Shown one piece after another: positions 28,614-36,651 of a stretch of DNA of 64,000 bases. The stretch is taken from contig NZ_CP139965.1 of the NCBI RefSeq assembly GCF_034424375.1, forward strand, positions 5,828,001 through 5,892,000, written 5' to 3'. The notes beneath the pieces are model-generated. The model was given only the letters and a program-made list of their open reading frames with translations. It was not told where the DNA came from and searched no databases. A program made the translations under genes and the position numbers. This DNA comes from Paraburkholderia kururiensis (GTDB taxonomy: Bacteria > Pseudomonadota > Gammaproteobacteria > Burkholderiales > Burkholderiaceae). Numbering within the stretch: the stretch's first letter is position 1; every line of letters begins with the position of its first letter.

Positions 28614-29138
28614 TTAGCCGATCCGCACGAGATTCGCCTTGAACCAGGCGCGGCGTTCTGCATAGTTTTCTGCGTTGCGGCGCAGCTTCGCGACGTCCTC
28701 CTCCGTCAGCTCGCGCACGACCTTGGCGGGAGCGCCGAGGATGAGCGAGTTGTCGGGGAACACCTTGCCTTCCGTCACCACGGCTCCGGCGCCAACCAGA
28801 CAGTTGCGGCCGATCACCGCGCCATTCAAGACCACCGCCTGAATACCGATCAGCGCGCCTTCCTTGATCGTGCAGCCGTGCAGCATGGCCTGGTGGCCGA
28901 CCGTCACGCCGGCTTCGATCGACAGCGGATAGCCGGGATCGGTATGCAGCACGGCGCCTTCCTGAACGTTGCTGCCGCGGCCGATCGTGATCGGCTCGTT
29001 GTCGCCGCGGATGGCCGCGCCGAACCAGACGCTCGAATTTTCGTCCAGCGTGACCTTGCCGATGACGGTCGCCGTGTCCGCGACGAACACGCTTTCGTGG
29101 ATGGTCGGGGCGGCGTCGCCAAGCTTGTAGATTGCCAC
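28614..29138 (-). CDS. Gamma-carbonic anhydrase family protein
   Basis: A 174-residue left-handed beta-helix protein of the gamma-carbonic anhydrase/YrdA family. The hexapeptide repeat signature is clear across residues 10-140. The metal-binding histidines are His65 (VLHTD), His82 (VGHQ) and His87 (MLHGC), so metal binding is intact. Whether it hydrates CO2 is uncertain, because many members lack activity in vitro. The start codon is GTG at 29138. Only 106 bases separate it from hslO, and it is divergent from the DUF455 gene. Confidence 0.92.
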   Translation of the reverse strand: MAIYKLGDAAPTIHESVFVADTATVIGKVTLDENSSVWFGAAIRGDNEPITIGRGSNVQEGAVLHTDPGYPLSIEAGVTVGHQAMLHGCTIKEGALIGIQAVVLNGAVIGRNCLVGAGAVVTEGKVFPDNSLILGAPAKVVRELTEEDVAKLRRNAENYAERRAWFKANLVRIG

Positions 29139-29292
29139 GGTGAACTGTCTCCTTCAGATGGGATGGGTGTGTCACTGCCCGCACGCGCGGGGCGCCGCAT
29201 AGTCAATCCCGTATTGTAAATGGATGCGTGAAGAGCCCGTCTGGCACAATGCCGCCGTGCGCCGCTGCGCCTGCCTTCAGTCTCGTTGCCGT

Positions 29293-30288
29293 ATGAATTC
29301 CTCCCGTTCCGACTCGTCTTTCCCGGCTGCCGCTGCGGCCAGCCGTAGCCCGGAAGCCGCTTCGTCGGCTGTCTCCGGCTCCGGCCCTCACGCCAATGAG
29401 CAGCGTGATCCCGCTCGCTCGACCGCCGCACCAGCTTGCGGCTCCGCTGTGCTTCAGGTCCCGTGCGCTCGCGCCATTGCGCTCAGCGTGCTGGCCGAGC
29501 GCGATCCGGTGACGAAGGCCCGCGCAGCGAGCGCGCTATACGAAAGCGTGCTTGCCGGTGTGACCGAAATCGACCCGGCTCGAACGTTCGAGGAACCGGT
29601 CGCGCTGCCGGGCCGGCCCGCGCGGCCCGAACTGGTCGAGCCGCGACGGCTGCAGCGACGCAGCATGCGCACCGTAGCGGGACGGGCGGCGCTGCTGCAC
29701 GCGCTCGCGCATATCGAGTTCAACGCCATCAATCTCGCGCTCGATGCCGTCTGGCGCTTCGCCGGCATGCCCGAGCCCTTTTATCGCGACTGGCTGAAGG
29801 TGGCCGCTGAAGAGGCGCACCATTTCTCGCTGCTCGCCGCGCGGCTGGCCGACTTCGGTACCGCCTACGGCGACTTTCCGGCTCACGATGGCCTGTGGGA
29901 AATGTGCGAGCGCACGCGCGACGACGTGCTGGCCCGCATGGCGCTCGTGCCGCGCACGCTGGAGGCTCGCGGCCTCGACGCCTCGCCGCCGATTCGCGCG
30001 CGGCTTGTGCAGGCCGGCGACGACGCCTCGGCCGCCATCCTCGACGTGATCCTGCATGACGAAGTGGGGCACGTGCTGATCGGCAACCATTGGTTCAGGC
30101 ATGTGTGCGCGGGGCGCGGTCTCGATCCGCACGGGACGTGGCTCGCGCTCGCGGAACGCTACAAGGCGCCGCGCCTGCGCGGTCCGTTCAATTTCGAGGC
30201 GCGGCGCGAGGCCGGATTCGACGAGACGGAACTGGCGGCACTGACCAAACTTTCCTCTGGCGAAGACCCAGTTGCTGGGGATGCCTAA
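29293..30288 (+). CDS. DUF455 ferritin-like domain protein
   Basis: A 331-residue protein of the DUF455 family, whose fold is ferritin-like. The likely metal ligands are seen in LLHALAHIEFNAI (His136, His140, Glu142), VAAEEAHHF (Glu173, Glu174, His177) and HDEVGHV (Glu257, His260). The first 50 residues are a low-complexity Ser/Ala/Pro stretch with no match. Family function is not known; a diiron hydroxylase or oxidase activity is a fold-based guess. An upstream in-frame ATG at 29224 would add 23 residues, so the N-terminus is uncertain. The gene is divergent from the carbonic anhydrase gene and precedes a hydrolase gene. Confidence 0.82.
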   Translation: MNSSRSDSSFPAAAAASRSPEAASSAVSGSGPHANEQRDPARSTAAPACGSAVLQVPCARAIALSVLAERDPVTKARAASALYESVLAGVTEIDPARTFEEPVALPGRPARPELVEPRRLQRRSMRTVAGRAALLHALAHIEFNAINLALDAVWRFAGMPEPFYRDWLKVAAEEAHHFSLLAARLADFGTAYGDFPAHDGLWEMCERTRDDVLARMALVPRTLEARGLDASPPIRARLVQAGDDASAAILDVILHDEVGHVLIGNHWFRHVCAGRGLDPHGTWLALAERYKAPRLRGPFNFEARREAGFDETELAALTKLSSGEDPVAGDA

Positions 30289-30368
30289 AGAACGCCGGCT
30301 GGTAACCCGCGCCGCAGCACATCGAGTCCACTCAAGCACGGCGCCCGGCGCCTGCTCCTGGCTGCCAC

Positions 30369-30374
30369 TATAAT
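30369..30374 (+). promoter_or_regulatory. Candidate -10 for the second alpha/beta hydrolase
   Basis: A consensus TATAAT lies 33 bases before the hydrolase start. No clear -35 is visible at 16-18 bases upstream. Confidence 0.4.
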
Positions 30375-30406
30375 CGAACGATCATTCTTTTTTGCGGCAG
30401 GCGCAC

Positions 30407-31291
30407 ATGAATACTCCCCAGTCCGATTTCGTCACCGTCCGCGGCGTTCGCTTGCACACCTTGCGCTGGGGCCGCCCGGACGCGCCGACGCTCTTCATGT
30501 TGCACGGCTGGATGGACGTCGCCGCGTCGTTCCAGTTCGTCGTCGATGCGCTGGGCGGCGACTGGCAGGTCATCGCGCCGGACGCCCGCGGGTTCGGTCT
30601 GTCGGACTGGCCCGTGGCGGAGCGCGGCGGCGGTACTTACTGGTTCCAGGAGTATCTCGCCGACCTTGATGCGTTGCTCGACCGCTACGCGCCCCAAGGG
30701 CAGGTGAACCTCGTCGGGCACAGCATGGGCGCGAACGTGGTGTGCCTGTACGCGGGCGTACGACCGGAACGCGTGCGGCGCGTGGTGGATCTGGAAGGCT
30801 TCGGGCTTGCGCCGGCCCACGCCGCGCAGTCGCCCGGACGGCTGCGCGCCTGGCTCGACGACCTGCGCGAGCCGCCCGCGCTGCGCCGCTACGCGTCTCT
30901 CGACGATGTTGCGGCACGCCTCATCAAGACCAATCCGCGACTCGATCCGGCGCGTGCGCGTTTCCTCGCGCGCCATTGGTCGAAGCCGGACGGCGAGGGT
31001 GGCTACATGCTGCTCGCCGATCCCGCGCACAAACTGCGCGGGCCGCTGCTGTACCGGCTCGACGAGGTCATGGCGGTGTGGTCGAAGGTCGCCGCGAAGG
31101 TGCTTCATGTGGAGGCCGCCGCTTCGCCCACGCTCGCGCAACTGGCAGGCGACATTCCGCTCGACGAATTCAAGGCGCGCTTTCGCGCGTTTGCCGACTG
31201 GCGCGAAAAGATCATCGACGACGCCGGTCATATGGTTCATCACGACCAGCCCGAACAGGTGGCCGCGCTGATCGAAGCGTTCTGCGCGTGA
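30407..31291 (+). CDS. Alpha/beta-fold hydrolase
   Basis: A 294-residue hydrolase unrelated at motif level to the one at 21.6 kb. The oxyanion-hole segment is MLHGWMDVAASFQ, the nucleophile elbow is VGHSMGANV (Ser near residue 105), and the catalytic His is in DDAGHMVHHDQPEQV near 280. The start at 30407 (MNTPQSDFVTVRG) was chosen over an ATG-like start five codons earlier because it places the beta sheet normally. It lies 118 bases after DUF455 and 134 before the PHP gene. Substrate unknown; haloalkane dehalogenase-like or esterase-like folds share this pattern. Confidence 0.85.
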   Translation: MNTPQSDFVTVRGVRLHTLRWGRPDAPTLFMLHGWMDVAASFQFVVDALGGDWQVIAPDARGFGLSDWPVAERGGGTYWFQEYLADLDALLDRYAPQGQVNLVGHSMGANVVCLYAGVRPERVRRVVDLEGFGLAPAHAAQSPGRLRAWLDDLREPPALRRYASLDDVAARLIKTNPRLDPARARFLARHWSKPDGEGGYMLLADPAHKLRGPLLYRLDEVMAVWSKVAAKVLHVEAAASPTLAQLAGDIPLDEFKARFRAFADWREKIIDDAGHMVHHDQPEQVAALIEAFCA

Positions 31292-31425
31292 ACCCGGCAA
31301 CACGAGTTTGTGCGCATAAGGATTGCTTCCAGATCGAGGCGGCGGGCTGCGCGGCGCAGCCCGCCTTGCCCGAACCGCGCGTACTGCATTGCAGTAGAAT
31401 GATTGCTTAACTTTTTCCACTGCCA

Positions 31426-32256
31426 ATGAACGCTGATCTGCACTGCCATTCGACCGTTTCAGACGGCCAGCTCGCGCCCGCCGTCGTGGCGCAGCGCGCG
31501 CACGAGGGCGGTGTCACGCTGTGGTCGCTCACCGATCACGACGAGGTGGGCGGTCAGACGCAGGCGCGCGAAGCCGCCGCCGCGCTCGGCATGCGGTATC
31601 TGTGCGGTGTGGAGATTTCAGTCACCTGGGCGTCGCGCACGGTGCACGTCGTGGGGCTCAACATCGATCCGGAGAACGAGGAACTGGTGGCGGGACTCGC
31701 GCGCACCCGGAACGGACGCGCGGCGCGAGCCGAGGCCATTGCAGAGCGGCTCGCCGAACTCGGCATCCCGGAGGCCTACACGGGCGCACTCGAATACGTC
31801 TCGAATCCCGATCTGATTTCGCGTACCCATTTCGCGCGTTTCATGGTCGAGAAAGGCTACGCCGCTTCGACGCAGGACGCCTTTACCCGCTTTCTCGGCG
31901 ACGGCAAACCCGGCTACGTACCGCATCGGTGGGCCAGACTGCAGGACGCCGTTCAGTGGATCAAGGGCGCGGGCGGCGAGGCCGTCATCGCCCACCCGGG
32001 CCGCTACGCCTATTCGCCGCTGGAGTTCGGCGCGCTCTTCGGCGAGTTCATCGACCTGGGCGGCAAGGCGATCGAAGTGGTAACCGGCAGCCATACGCCC
32101 GACCAGTACGCCGAGTACGCCACGGTGGCGCGTCGTTATGGTTTCGAAGCGTCGCGCGGCTCGGACTTCCACGCGCCGGGACCGGACAGCGTCGAGCTCG
32201 GCAGCTTGCCGCCGTTGCCCGACTATCTGACGCCGGTCTGGGACCGCTGGCTGTGA
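31426..32256 (+). CDS. PHP-domain 5'-3' exoribonuclease / nucleotidase (RNase AM, TrpH-like)
   Basis: A 276-residue member of the PHP phosphoesterase family that includes E. coli RNase AM (YciV/TrpH), which removes nucleotides from 5' ends of 5S, 16S and 23S rRNA and degrades 3',5'-nucleotide bisphosphates. Metal motifs are all visible: MNADLHCHSTVSDG at the start, TDHDEVGG near residue 38, VEISVTW near 62, VIAHPGRYAYSP near 187 and SDFHAPG near 246. Length is normal. The next gene is a YciO family member, as in E. coli, which supports the assignment. Confidence 0.88.
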   Translation: MNADLHCHSTVSDGQLAPAVVAQRAHEGGVTLWSLTDHDEVGGQTQAREAAAALGMRYLCGVEISVTWASRTVHVVGLNIDPENEELVAGLARTRNGRAARAEAIAERLAELGIPEAYTGALEYVSNPDLISRTHFARFMVEKGYAASTQDAFTRFLGDGKPGYVPHRWARLQDAVQWIKGAGGEAVIAHPGRYAYSPLEFGALFGEFIDLGGKAIEVVTGSHTPDQYAEYATVARRYGFEASRGSDFHAPGPDSVELGSLPPLPDYLTPVWDRWL

Positions 32257-32391
32257 TGGCGCGCCGCGAACGGCCCGCCCGTTCGTCCGTCTTTCTTGCC
32301 TGTCTTCATCCGGCTCTCGCTCATCCGTCCGGCCGGCGTCGGCCGACACGGTCGATGAGCGTCCCGCAGCGGATTTCCTGAACTCCGACTC

Positions 32392-33027
32392 ATGTCCCAA
32401 TACTTCCGGCTTCACCCCGACAACCCGCAACCGCGGCTCGTCAAGCAGGCGGTGCAGATCATCAACGACGGCGGCCTCGTCGCGCTGCCCACGGATTCGA
32501 GCTACGCGCTCGCCTGCCATCTCGACGACAAGCAGGCGGTGGAGCGGCTACGGCGCATTCGCGGGCTCGACGAACGCCAACTGCTTTCGCTGCTCGTGCG
32601 CGATCTCTCGGAACTCGCGAACTTCGCCATGGTGGACAACCGCCAGTACAGGCTGATCAAGTCGGTCACGCCGGGGCCGTATGTGTTCGTGCTGCAGGCG
32701 ACGAAGGAAGTGCCGCGGCGGCTCTCGCATCCGTCGCGCAAGACCATCGGCCTGCGCGTTCCCGATCACGCCATCACGCTCGCGATCCTCGAAGAGCTTG
32801 GTCAGCCGCTCATCGGCTCCACGCTGATCGTGCCGCCCGATACCGTGCCGCTCAACGACCCCGAGGAAATCCGCGTGCGGCTCGAAAAACAGATCGACCT
32901 TGTGATAGACGGCGGCGCGTGTCCGTGCGAACCGTCGACGGTGATCGATCTGACGGGCGAAACGCCAGTGCTCGTGCGCGCCGGCCGCGGCAGTCTCGCG
33001 CCGTTCGGGCTCGAAGAAACGGCATGA
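32392..33027 (+). CDS. Sua5/YciO/YrdC-type RNA-binding protein (YciO-like)
   Basis: A 211-residue protein of the Sua5/YrdC/YciO superfamily. The fold segments ALPTDSSYALACH, RQLLSLLVRDLSELA, TPGPYVFVLQATKEVP and KTIGLRVPDH are diagnostic. The adenylate-forming members TsaC and Sua5 make threonylcarbamoyl-AMP for tRNA t6A; YciO itself has weak or no such activity, so this is likely an accessory paralogue. The position directly after a TrpH/RNase AM gene favours YciO over TsaC. It is 135 bases after the PHP gene and 28 before the site-2 protease gene. Confidence 0.88.
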   Translation: MSQYFRLHPDNPQPRLVKQAVQIINDGGLVALPTDSSYALACHLDDKQAVERLRRIRGLDERQLLSLLVRDLSELANFAMVDNRQYRLIKSVTPGPYVFVLQATKEVPRRLSHPSRKTIGLRVPDHAITLAILEELGQPLIGSTLIVPPDTVPLNDPEEIRVRLEKQIDLVIDGGACPCEPSTVIDLTGETPVLVRAGRGSLAPFGLEETA

Positions 33028-33055
33028 GCGCGCTGCCCGGATACAATAGCCCGCT

Positions 33056-33721
33056 ATGGATTCTTCCTTGATACAGACCATCGTCGTCTACGCGCTGCCC
33101 GTCATCTTCGCCATCACGCTGCATGAGGCGGCACACGGCTACGTCGCGCGCCTCCTGGGCGACAACACCGCTTACATGATGGGCCGCGTGTCGTTCAACC
33201 CGATGCGGCACATCGATCCGCTCGGCACCATCGCGATTCCGCTCGTCTTGTATTTCCTCACCAGCGGCGCGTTCATGTTCGGCTATGCCAAGCCGGTGCC
33301 CGTCACGTTCCGTAATCTGCGCGATCCGCGCTGGGGTAGCCTGTGGGTCGCGCTCGCGGGACCCGCGTGCAACTTCGTCCAGGCGCTCATCTGGGGCGTG
33401 TTCGGCGTTGTGCTTGCGGTGCTCGCCGTTGACGAGCCGTTCTTCACGCGCATGGCCGCGGCCGGCGTGGGCGTCAATCTCGTGCTCGGCGTGCTGAACC
33501 TGTTTCCGCTGCCGCCGCTCGACGGCGGGCGCGTCCTCGCCGCACTGCTGCCCGCGCGCCAGTCGATTGCGCTTTCCCGCCTCGAGCCTTACGGCTTTTT
33601 TATCGTGATGGCGCTCGTGGTTACCGGCGTGCTGACGAGGTTCTGGCTCCAGCCGCTCGTCTCGCTCGGCTACGACGCGATCACCGCGATTCTGACTCCC
33701 CTTGTCTCGCTCTTTTCATAA
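33056..33721 (+). CDS. M50 family site-2-type membrane metalloprotease
   Basis: A 221-residue integral-membrane zinc metalloprotease of the SpoIVFB/S2P-like group. HEAAH at residues 23-27 within the first transmembrane helix carries the zinc ligands and catalytic Glu. The third ligand Asp is in the later motif LPPLDGGRV near residue 155. Five or six hydrophobic segments are visible. No PDZ domain is present, so it is not RseP. Its substrate is unknown. It sits tightly between the YciO-like gene (28 bases) and trpS (4 bases), so trpS is probably cotranscribed with it. Confidence 0.9.
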   Translation: MDSSLIQTIVVYALPVIFAITLHEAAHGYVARLLGDNTAYMMGRVSFNPMRHIDPLGTIAIPLVLYFLTSGAFMFGYAKPVPVTFRNLRDPRWGSLWVALAGPACNFVQALIWGVFGVVLAVLAVDEPFFTRMAAAGVGVNLVLGVLNLFPLPPLDGGRVLAALLPARQSIALSRLEPYGFFIVMALVVTGVLTRFWLQPLVSLGYDAITAILTPLVSLFS

Positions 33722-33725
33722 CACC

Positions 33726-34928
33726 ATGTTCCCAGACCGTATCTTCTCCGGCATGCGACCCACGGGGTCGCTGCACCTCGGCCACTACCACGGCGTGCTG
33801 AAAAACTGGGTTCGGCTGCAGTCCGAGTACCCATGCTTCTTCTGCGTGGTCGACTGGCACGCGCTCACTACGCACTACGAAACGCCGGAGGTGATCGAGG
33901 GGAACGTCTGGGAAGTGCTGATCGACTGGCTCGCCTCGGGCATCGATCCGGCCCAGGCCACGCTCTTCATCCAGAGCCGGGTGCCCGAACACGCCGAACT
34001 CGCGCTGCTGCTCGGCATGAGCACGCCGCTCGGCTGGCTCGAACGCGTGCCGACGTACAAGGAGCAGATGGAAAAGCTCAAGGACAAGGACCTCTCGACC
34101 TACGGCTTTCTCGGCTACCCGGTGCTGATGGCGGCAGACATTCTGCTGTACCGCGCGTCGCTCGTGCCGGTGGGCGAGGACCAGGTGCCGCACGTCGAGA
34201 TGACGCGCGAGATCGCGCGGCGCTTCAACTACATGTACGGCCGCGAGCCGGGCTTCGAGGAAAAGGCACTGGAGGCGGCGAAGAAGCTCGGCGGCAAGCG
34301 CGCCAAGCTCTATCACGAGCTGCGCAACGCATACCAGCAGGAAGGCGACGACGAGGCACTCGAACAGGCGCGCGCGATGCTGCAGGAGTCGCAAAGTCTT
34401 TCGATGAACGACCGTGAGCGGCTGTTCGGCTATCTGGAAGGCGCACGCAAGATCATCCTGCCCGAGCCGCAGGCGCTCCTCACCGAAGCGTCGCGCATGC
34501 CGGGGCTGGACGGCCAGAAGATGTCGAAGTCGTACGGCAACACCATCGGCTTGCGCGAAGACGCCGAGACCATCACGAAGAAAGTGCGCACCATGCCGAC
34601 CGACCCGGCGCGCGTGCGCCGCACCGACCCAGGCGATCCGGACAAGTGCCCCGTCTGGCAACTGCATCAGGTCTACACGGACGAGACCACGCACGAATGG
34701 GTGCAGAAGGGCTGCCGTTCGGCGGGCATCGGGTGCCTGGAGTGCAAGCAGCCGGTGATCGAAGGCATTCTGCGGGAGCAGCAGCCGATGCTCGAGCGTG
34801 CGCAGAAGTACATGGACGACCCGTCGCTGCTGCGAGCAATCGTCGCCGACGGCTGCGACAAGGCCCGCAAGTTCGCCACCGAGACGATGCGCGACGTCCG
34901 CGAGGCCATGGGTCTCGCGTACAGCTGA
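33726..34928 (+). CDS. trpS: Tryptophan--tRNA ligase
   Basis: A 400-residue class I synthetase charging tRNA-Trp. The HIGH-like signature is GSLHLGHYHGVL near residue 17, and the KMSKS loop is GQKMSKSYGNT near residue 263. An insertion of about 60 residues with EAAKKLGGKRAKLYHELRNAYQQEGDDEA (residues about 180-210) distinguishes this long form from the 334-residue E. coli enzyme. It starts four bases after the membrane protease gene. The start at 33726 is the first ATG after that gene; an in-frame upstream codon would overlap it. Confidence 0.95.
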   Translation: MFPDRIFSGMRPTGSLHLGHYHGVLKNWVRLQSEYPCFFCVVDWHALTTHYETPEVIEGNVWEVLIDWLASGIDPAQATLFIQSRVPEHAELALLLGMSTPLGWLERVPTYKEQMEKLKDKDLSTYGFLGYPVLMAADILLYRASLVPVGEDQVPHVEMTREIARRFNYMYGREPGFEEKALEAAKKLGGKRAKLYHELRNAYQQEGDDEALEQARAMLQESQSLSMNDRERLFGYLEGARKIILPEPQALLTEASRMPGLDGQKMSKSYGNTIGLREDAETITKKVRTMPTDPARVRRTDPGDPDKCPVWQLHQVYTDETTHEWVQKGCRSAGIGCLECKQPVIEGILREQQPMLERAQKYMDDPSLLRAIVADGCDKARKFATETMRDVREAMGLAYS

Positions 34929-34931
34929 TCG

Positions 34932-35561
34932 ATGGGCTCGACGTCGTGTGGGATGAACCCCGGCGCGTCCGCTGAGGGCGCCGTGGTCGCGATACCCGAG
35001 CCGTCGCGCTGGGTGCGCCGCTGGGCGCATCTCGTGACCCCCGGCGGCACGGTGCTCGACGTCGCCTGCGGCAGCGGACGGCACGCGCGCTGGTTCGCGT
35101 CGCGCGGGTACCCTGTCGTGGCCATCGACCGTGATCCGGCCGCACTCGCCGCCATGCGGCACGAAGCCGGCATCGTGACCGTGCAGGCGGACATCGAAGG
35201 CGGTCCCTGGCCGCTCGACGACGGCCGCAAGTTCGCCGCCGTGGTCGTCACGAACTATCTGCACCGACCGCTCTTCGGCCGATTGCTGGATGCGCTCGCG
35301 CCGGGCGGCGTGCTGATCTACGAAACCTTCGCGCAGAGCAACGAGACGGTGGGCAAGCCGTCGAATCCCGCGTTTCTGCTCGCGCCGGGCGAACTGCTCG
35401 ACGTGGTGCGACCGCAGCTACGCGTGGTCGCTTTTCAGGACGGTTTTCTCGCCACACCCAAGGAGGCGTTCGTGCAGCGCGTCTGCGCAGTTCTGGTGCC
35501 GGAACGGCACGCGGACTCCGCGGAATCCTTACCTCCCGCTCGTTACGATCTGGCTGGCTAA
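34932..35561 (+). CDS. Class I SAM-dependent methyltransferase
   Basis: A 209-residue methyltransferase with a Rossmann fold. Motif I is VLDVACGSGRHARWF near residue 41, the acidic end of strand 2 is VVAIDRDPAAL, and motif IV is VVVTNYLHR. It resembles TehB/UbiE-like small-molecule methyltransferases, but the substrate cannot be inferred. The ATG is only three bases past the trpS stop, so it is probably cotranscribed. A later ATG (MNPGAS, 34953) could be the true start because it removes a short Cys-containing N-terminus. dapA begins 45 bases after its stop. Confidence 0.86.
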   Translation: MGSTSCGMNPGASAEGAVVAIPEPSRWVRRWAHLVTPGGTVLDVACGSGRHARWFASRGYPVVAIDRDPAALAAMRHEAGIVTVQADIEGGPWPLDDGRKFAAVVVTNYLHRPLFGRLLDALAPGGVLIYETFAQSNETVGKPSNPAFLLAPGELLDVVRPQLRVVAFQDGFLATPKEAFVQRVCAVLVPERHADSAESLPPARYDLAG

Positions 35562-35605
35562 TCCGTTACAATCCCGGTTTATCCGATTAATTTGACTGGC
35601 GTTTC

Positions 35606-36529
35606 ATGGCTAACGGCACTCAGGACGGCATCATTTTCCGCGGCAGCATCCCCGCGATCGTCACCCCCATGCACGAAGACGGCAGCCTCGATCTGCCGGC
35701 GTTCCGCAAACTGATCGACTGGCACGTGGACGAGGGCACGGATGCGCTGGTGGTAGTGGGGACAAGCGGCGAGTCCGCCACGCTGTCGGTCGAAGAACAC
35801 ATCCTGATGGTCAAGACCGCGGTGGAGCACACGGCGGGCCGCATTCCCGTGATCGCGGGCTCGGGCGGCAATTCGACCGCCGAGGCCATCGAGTTGACCG
35901 AGCGGGCCAAGGCCGTGGGGGCCGACGCTACGCTGCAGGTGGTGCCGTACTACAACAAGCCCACGCAGGAGGGCATCTATCGCCATTTTCGCAAGATCGC
36001 CGAGACGGTCGACCTGCCGGTCATCCTGTACAACGTGCCGGGGCGTACGGTGGCCGATATGTCCAACGAGACGATCCTGCGTCTTGCCGACGTGCCGGGC
36101 ATCGTCGGCGTGAAGGACGCGACGGGCAATATCGACCGCGCGGCGCATCTCATCAAGGCGGCGCCGGCCGGCTTCTCGATTTTCAGCGGCGACGACCCCA
36201 CCGCGATCGCGCTCATGCTGCTGGGTGGCCACGGCAACATTTCCGTCACGGCCAACGTGGCGCCGCGCGCCATGAGCGACCTGTGCAAGGCCGCGCTCAA
36301 CTGCGACGTCAAGACGGCACGCGCCATCCACCTGAAGTTGCTTTCGCTGCACAAGAACCTGTTCATCGAATCGAATCCGATTCCGGTGAAGTGGGCACTC
36401 CAGGCGCTGGGGCGCATCGAAGGCGGCATCCGGCTGCCGCTGACGCCGCTCGACGCCCGCTATCACGAGATCGTGCGCGCTGCGCTGCGTGAGGCGGGAC
36501 TGTCCGGCGTGTCCGGCGCATTGGCCTGA
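35606..36529 (+). CDS. dapA: 4-hydroxy-tetrahydrodipicolinate synthase
   Basis: A 307-residue TIM-barrel aldolase that condenses pyruvate with L-aspartate-4-semialdehyde, the first committed step to lysine and meso-diaminopimelate. The Schiff-base lysine is Lys170 in VGVKDATGN and the catalytic tyrosine is Tyr142 in ILYNVPGRT; the TT pair of the proton relay is represented by VGTSGESATLS. Slightly longer than E. coli DapA because of an N-terminal extension (MANGTQDGIIF). It lies between the methyltransferase and bamC, the dapA-bamC neighbourhood also known from E. coli (dapA-bamC). Confidence 0.96.
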   Translation: MANGTQDGIIFRGSIPAIVTPMHEDGSLDLPAFRKLIDWHVDEGTDALVVVGTSGESATLSVEEHILMVKTAVEHTAGRIPVIAGSGGNSTAEAIELTERAKAVGADATLQVVPYYNKPTQEGIYRHFRKIAETVDLPVILYNVPGRTVADMSNETILRLADVPGIVGVKDATGNIDRAAHLIKAAPAGFSIFSGDDPTAIALMLLGGHGNISVTANVAPRAMSDLCKAALNCDVKTARAIHLKLLSLHKNLFIESNPIPVKWALQALGRIEGGIRLPLTPLDARYHEIVRAALREAGLSGVSGALA

Positions 36530-36651
36530 GGCAGGCCGCGCGAAGCCCAGGTTGCGTGGTATTCCTCACCCGGCATTCCCCTAAACGACGTCGACACCGC
36601 TCTCGTTCCGTATCGAGCAAGGCACCGCGTTCCAGCATCACGAAGGACCCC

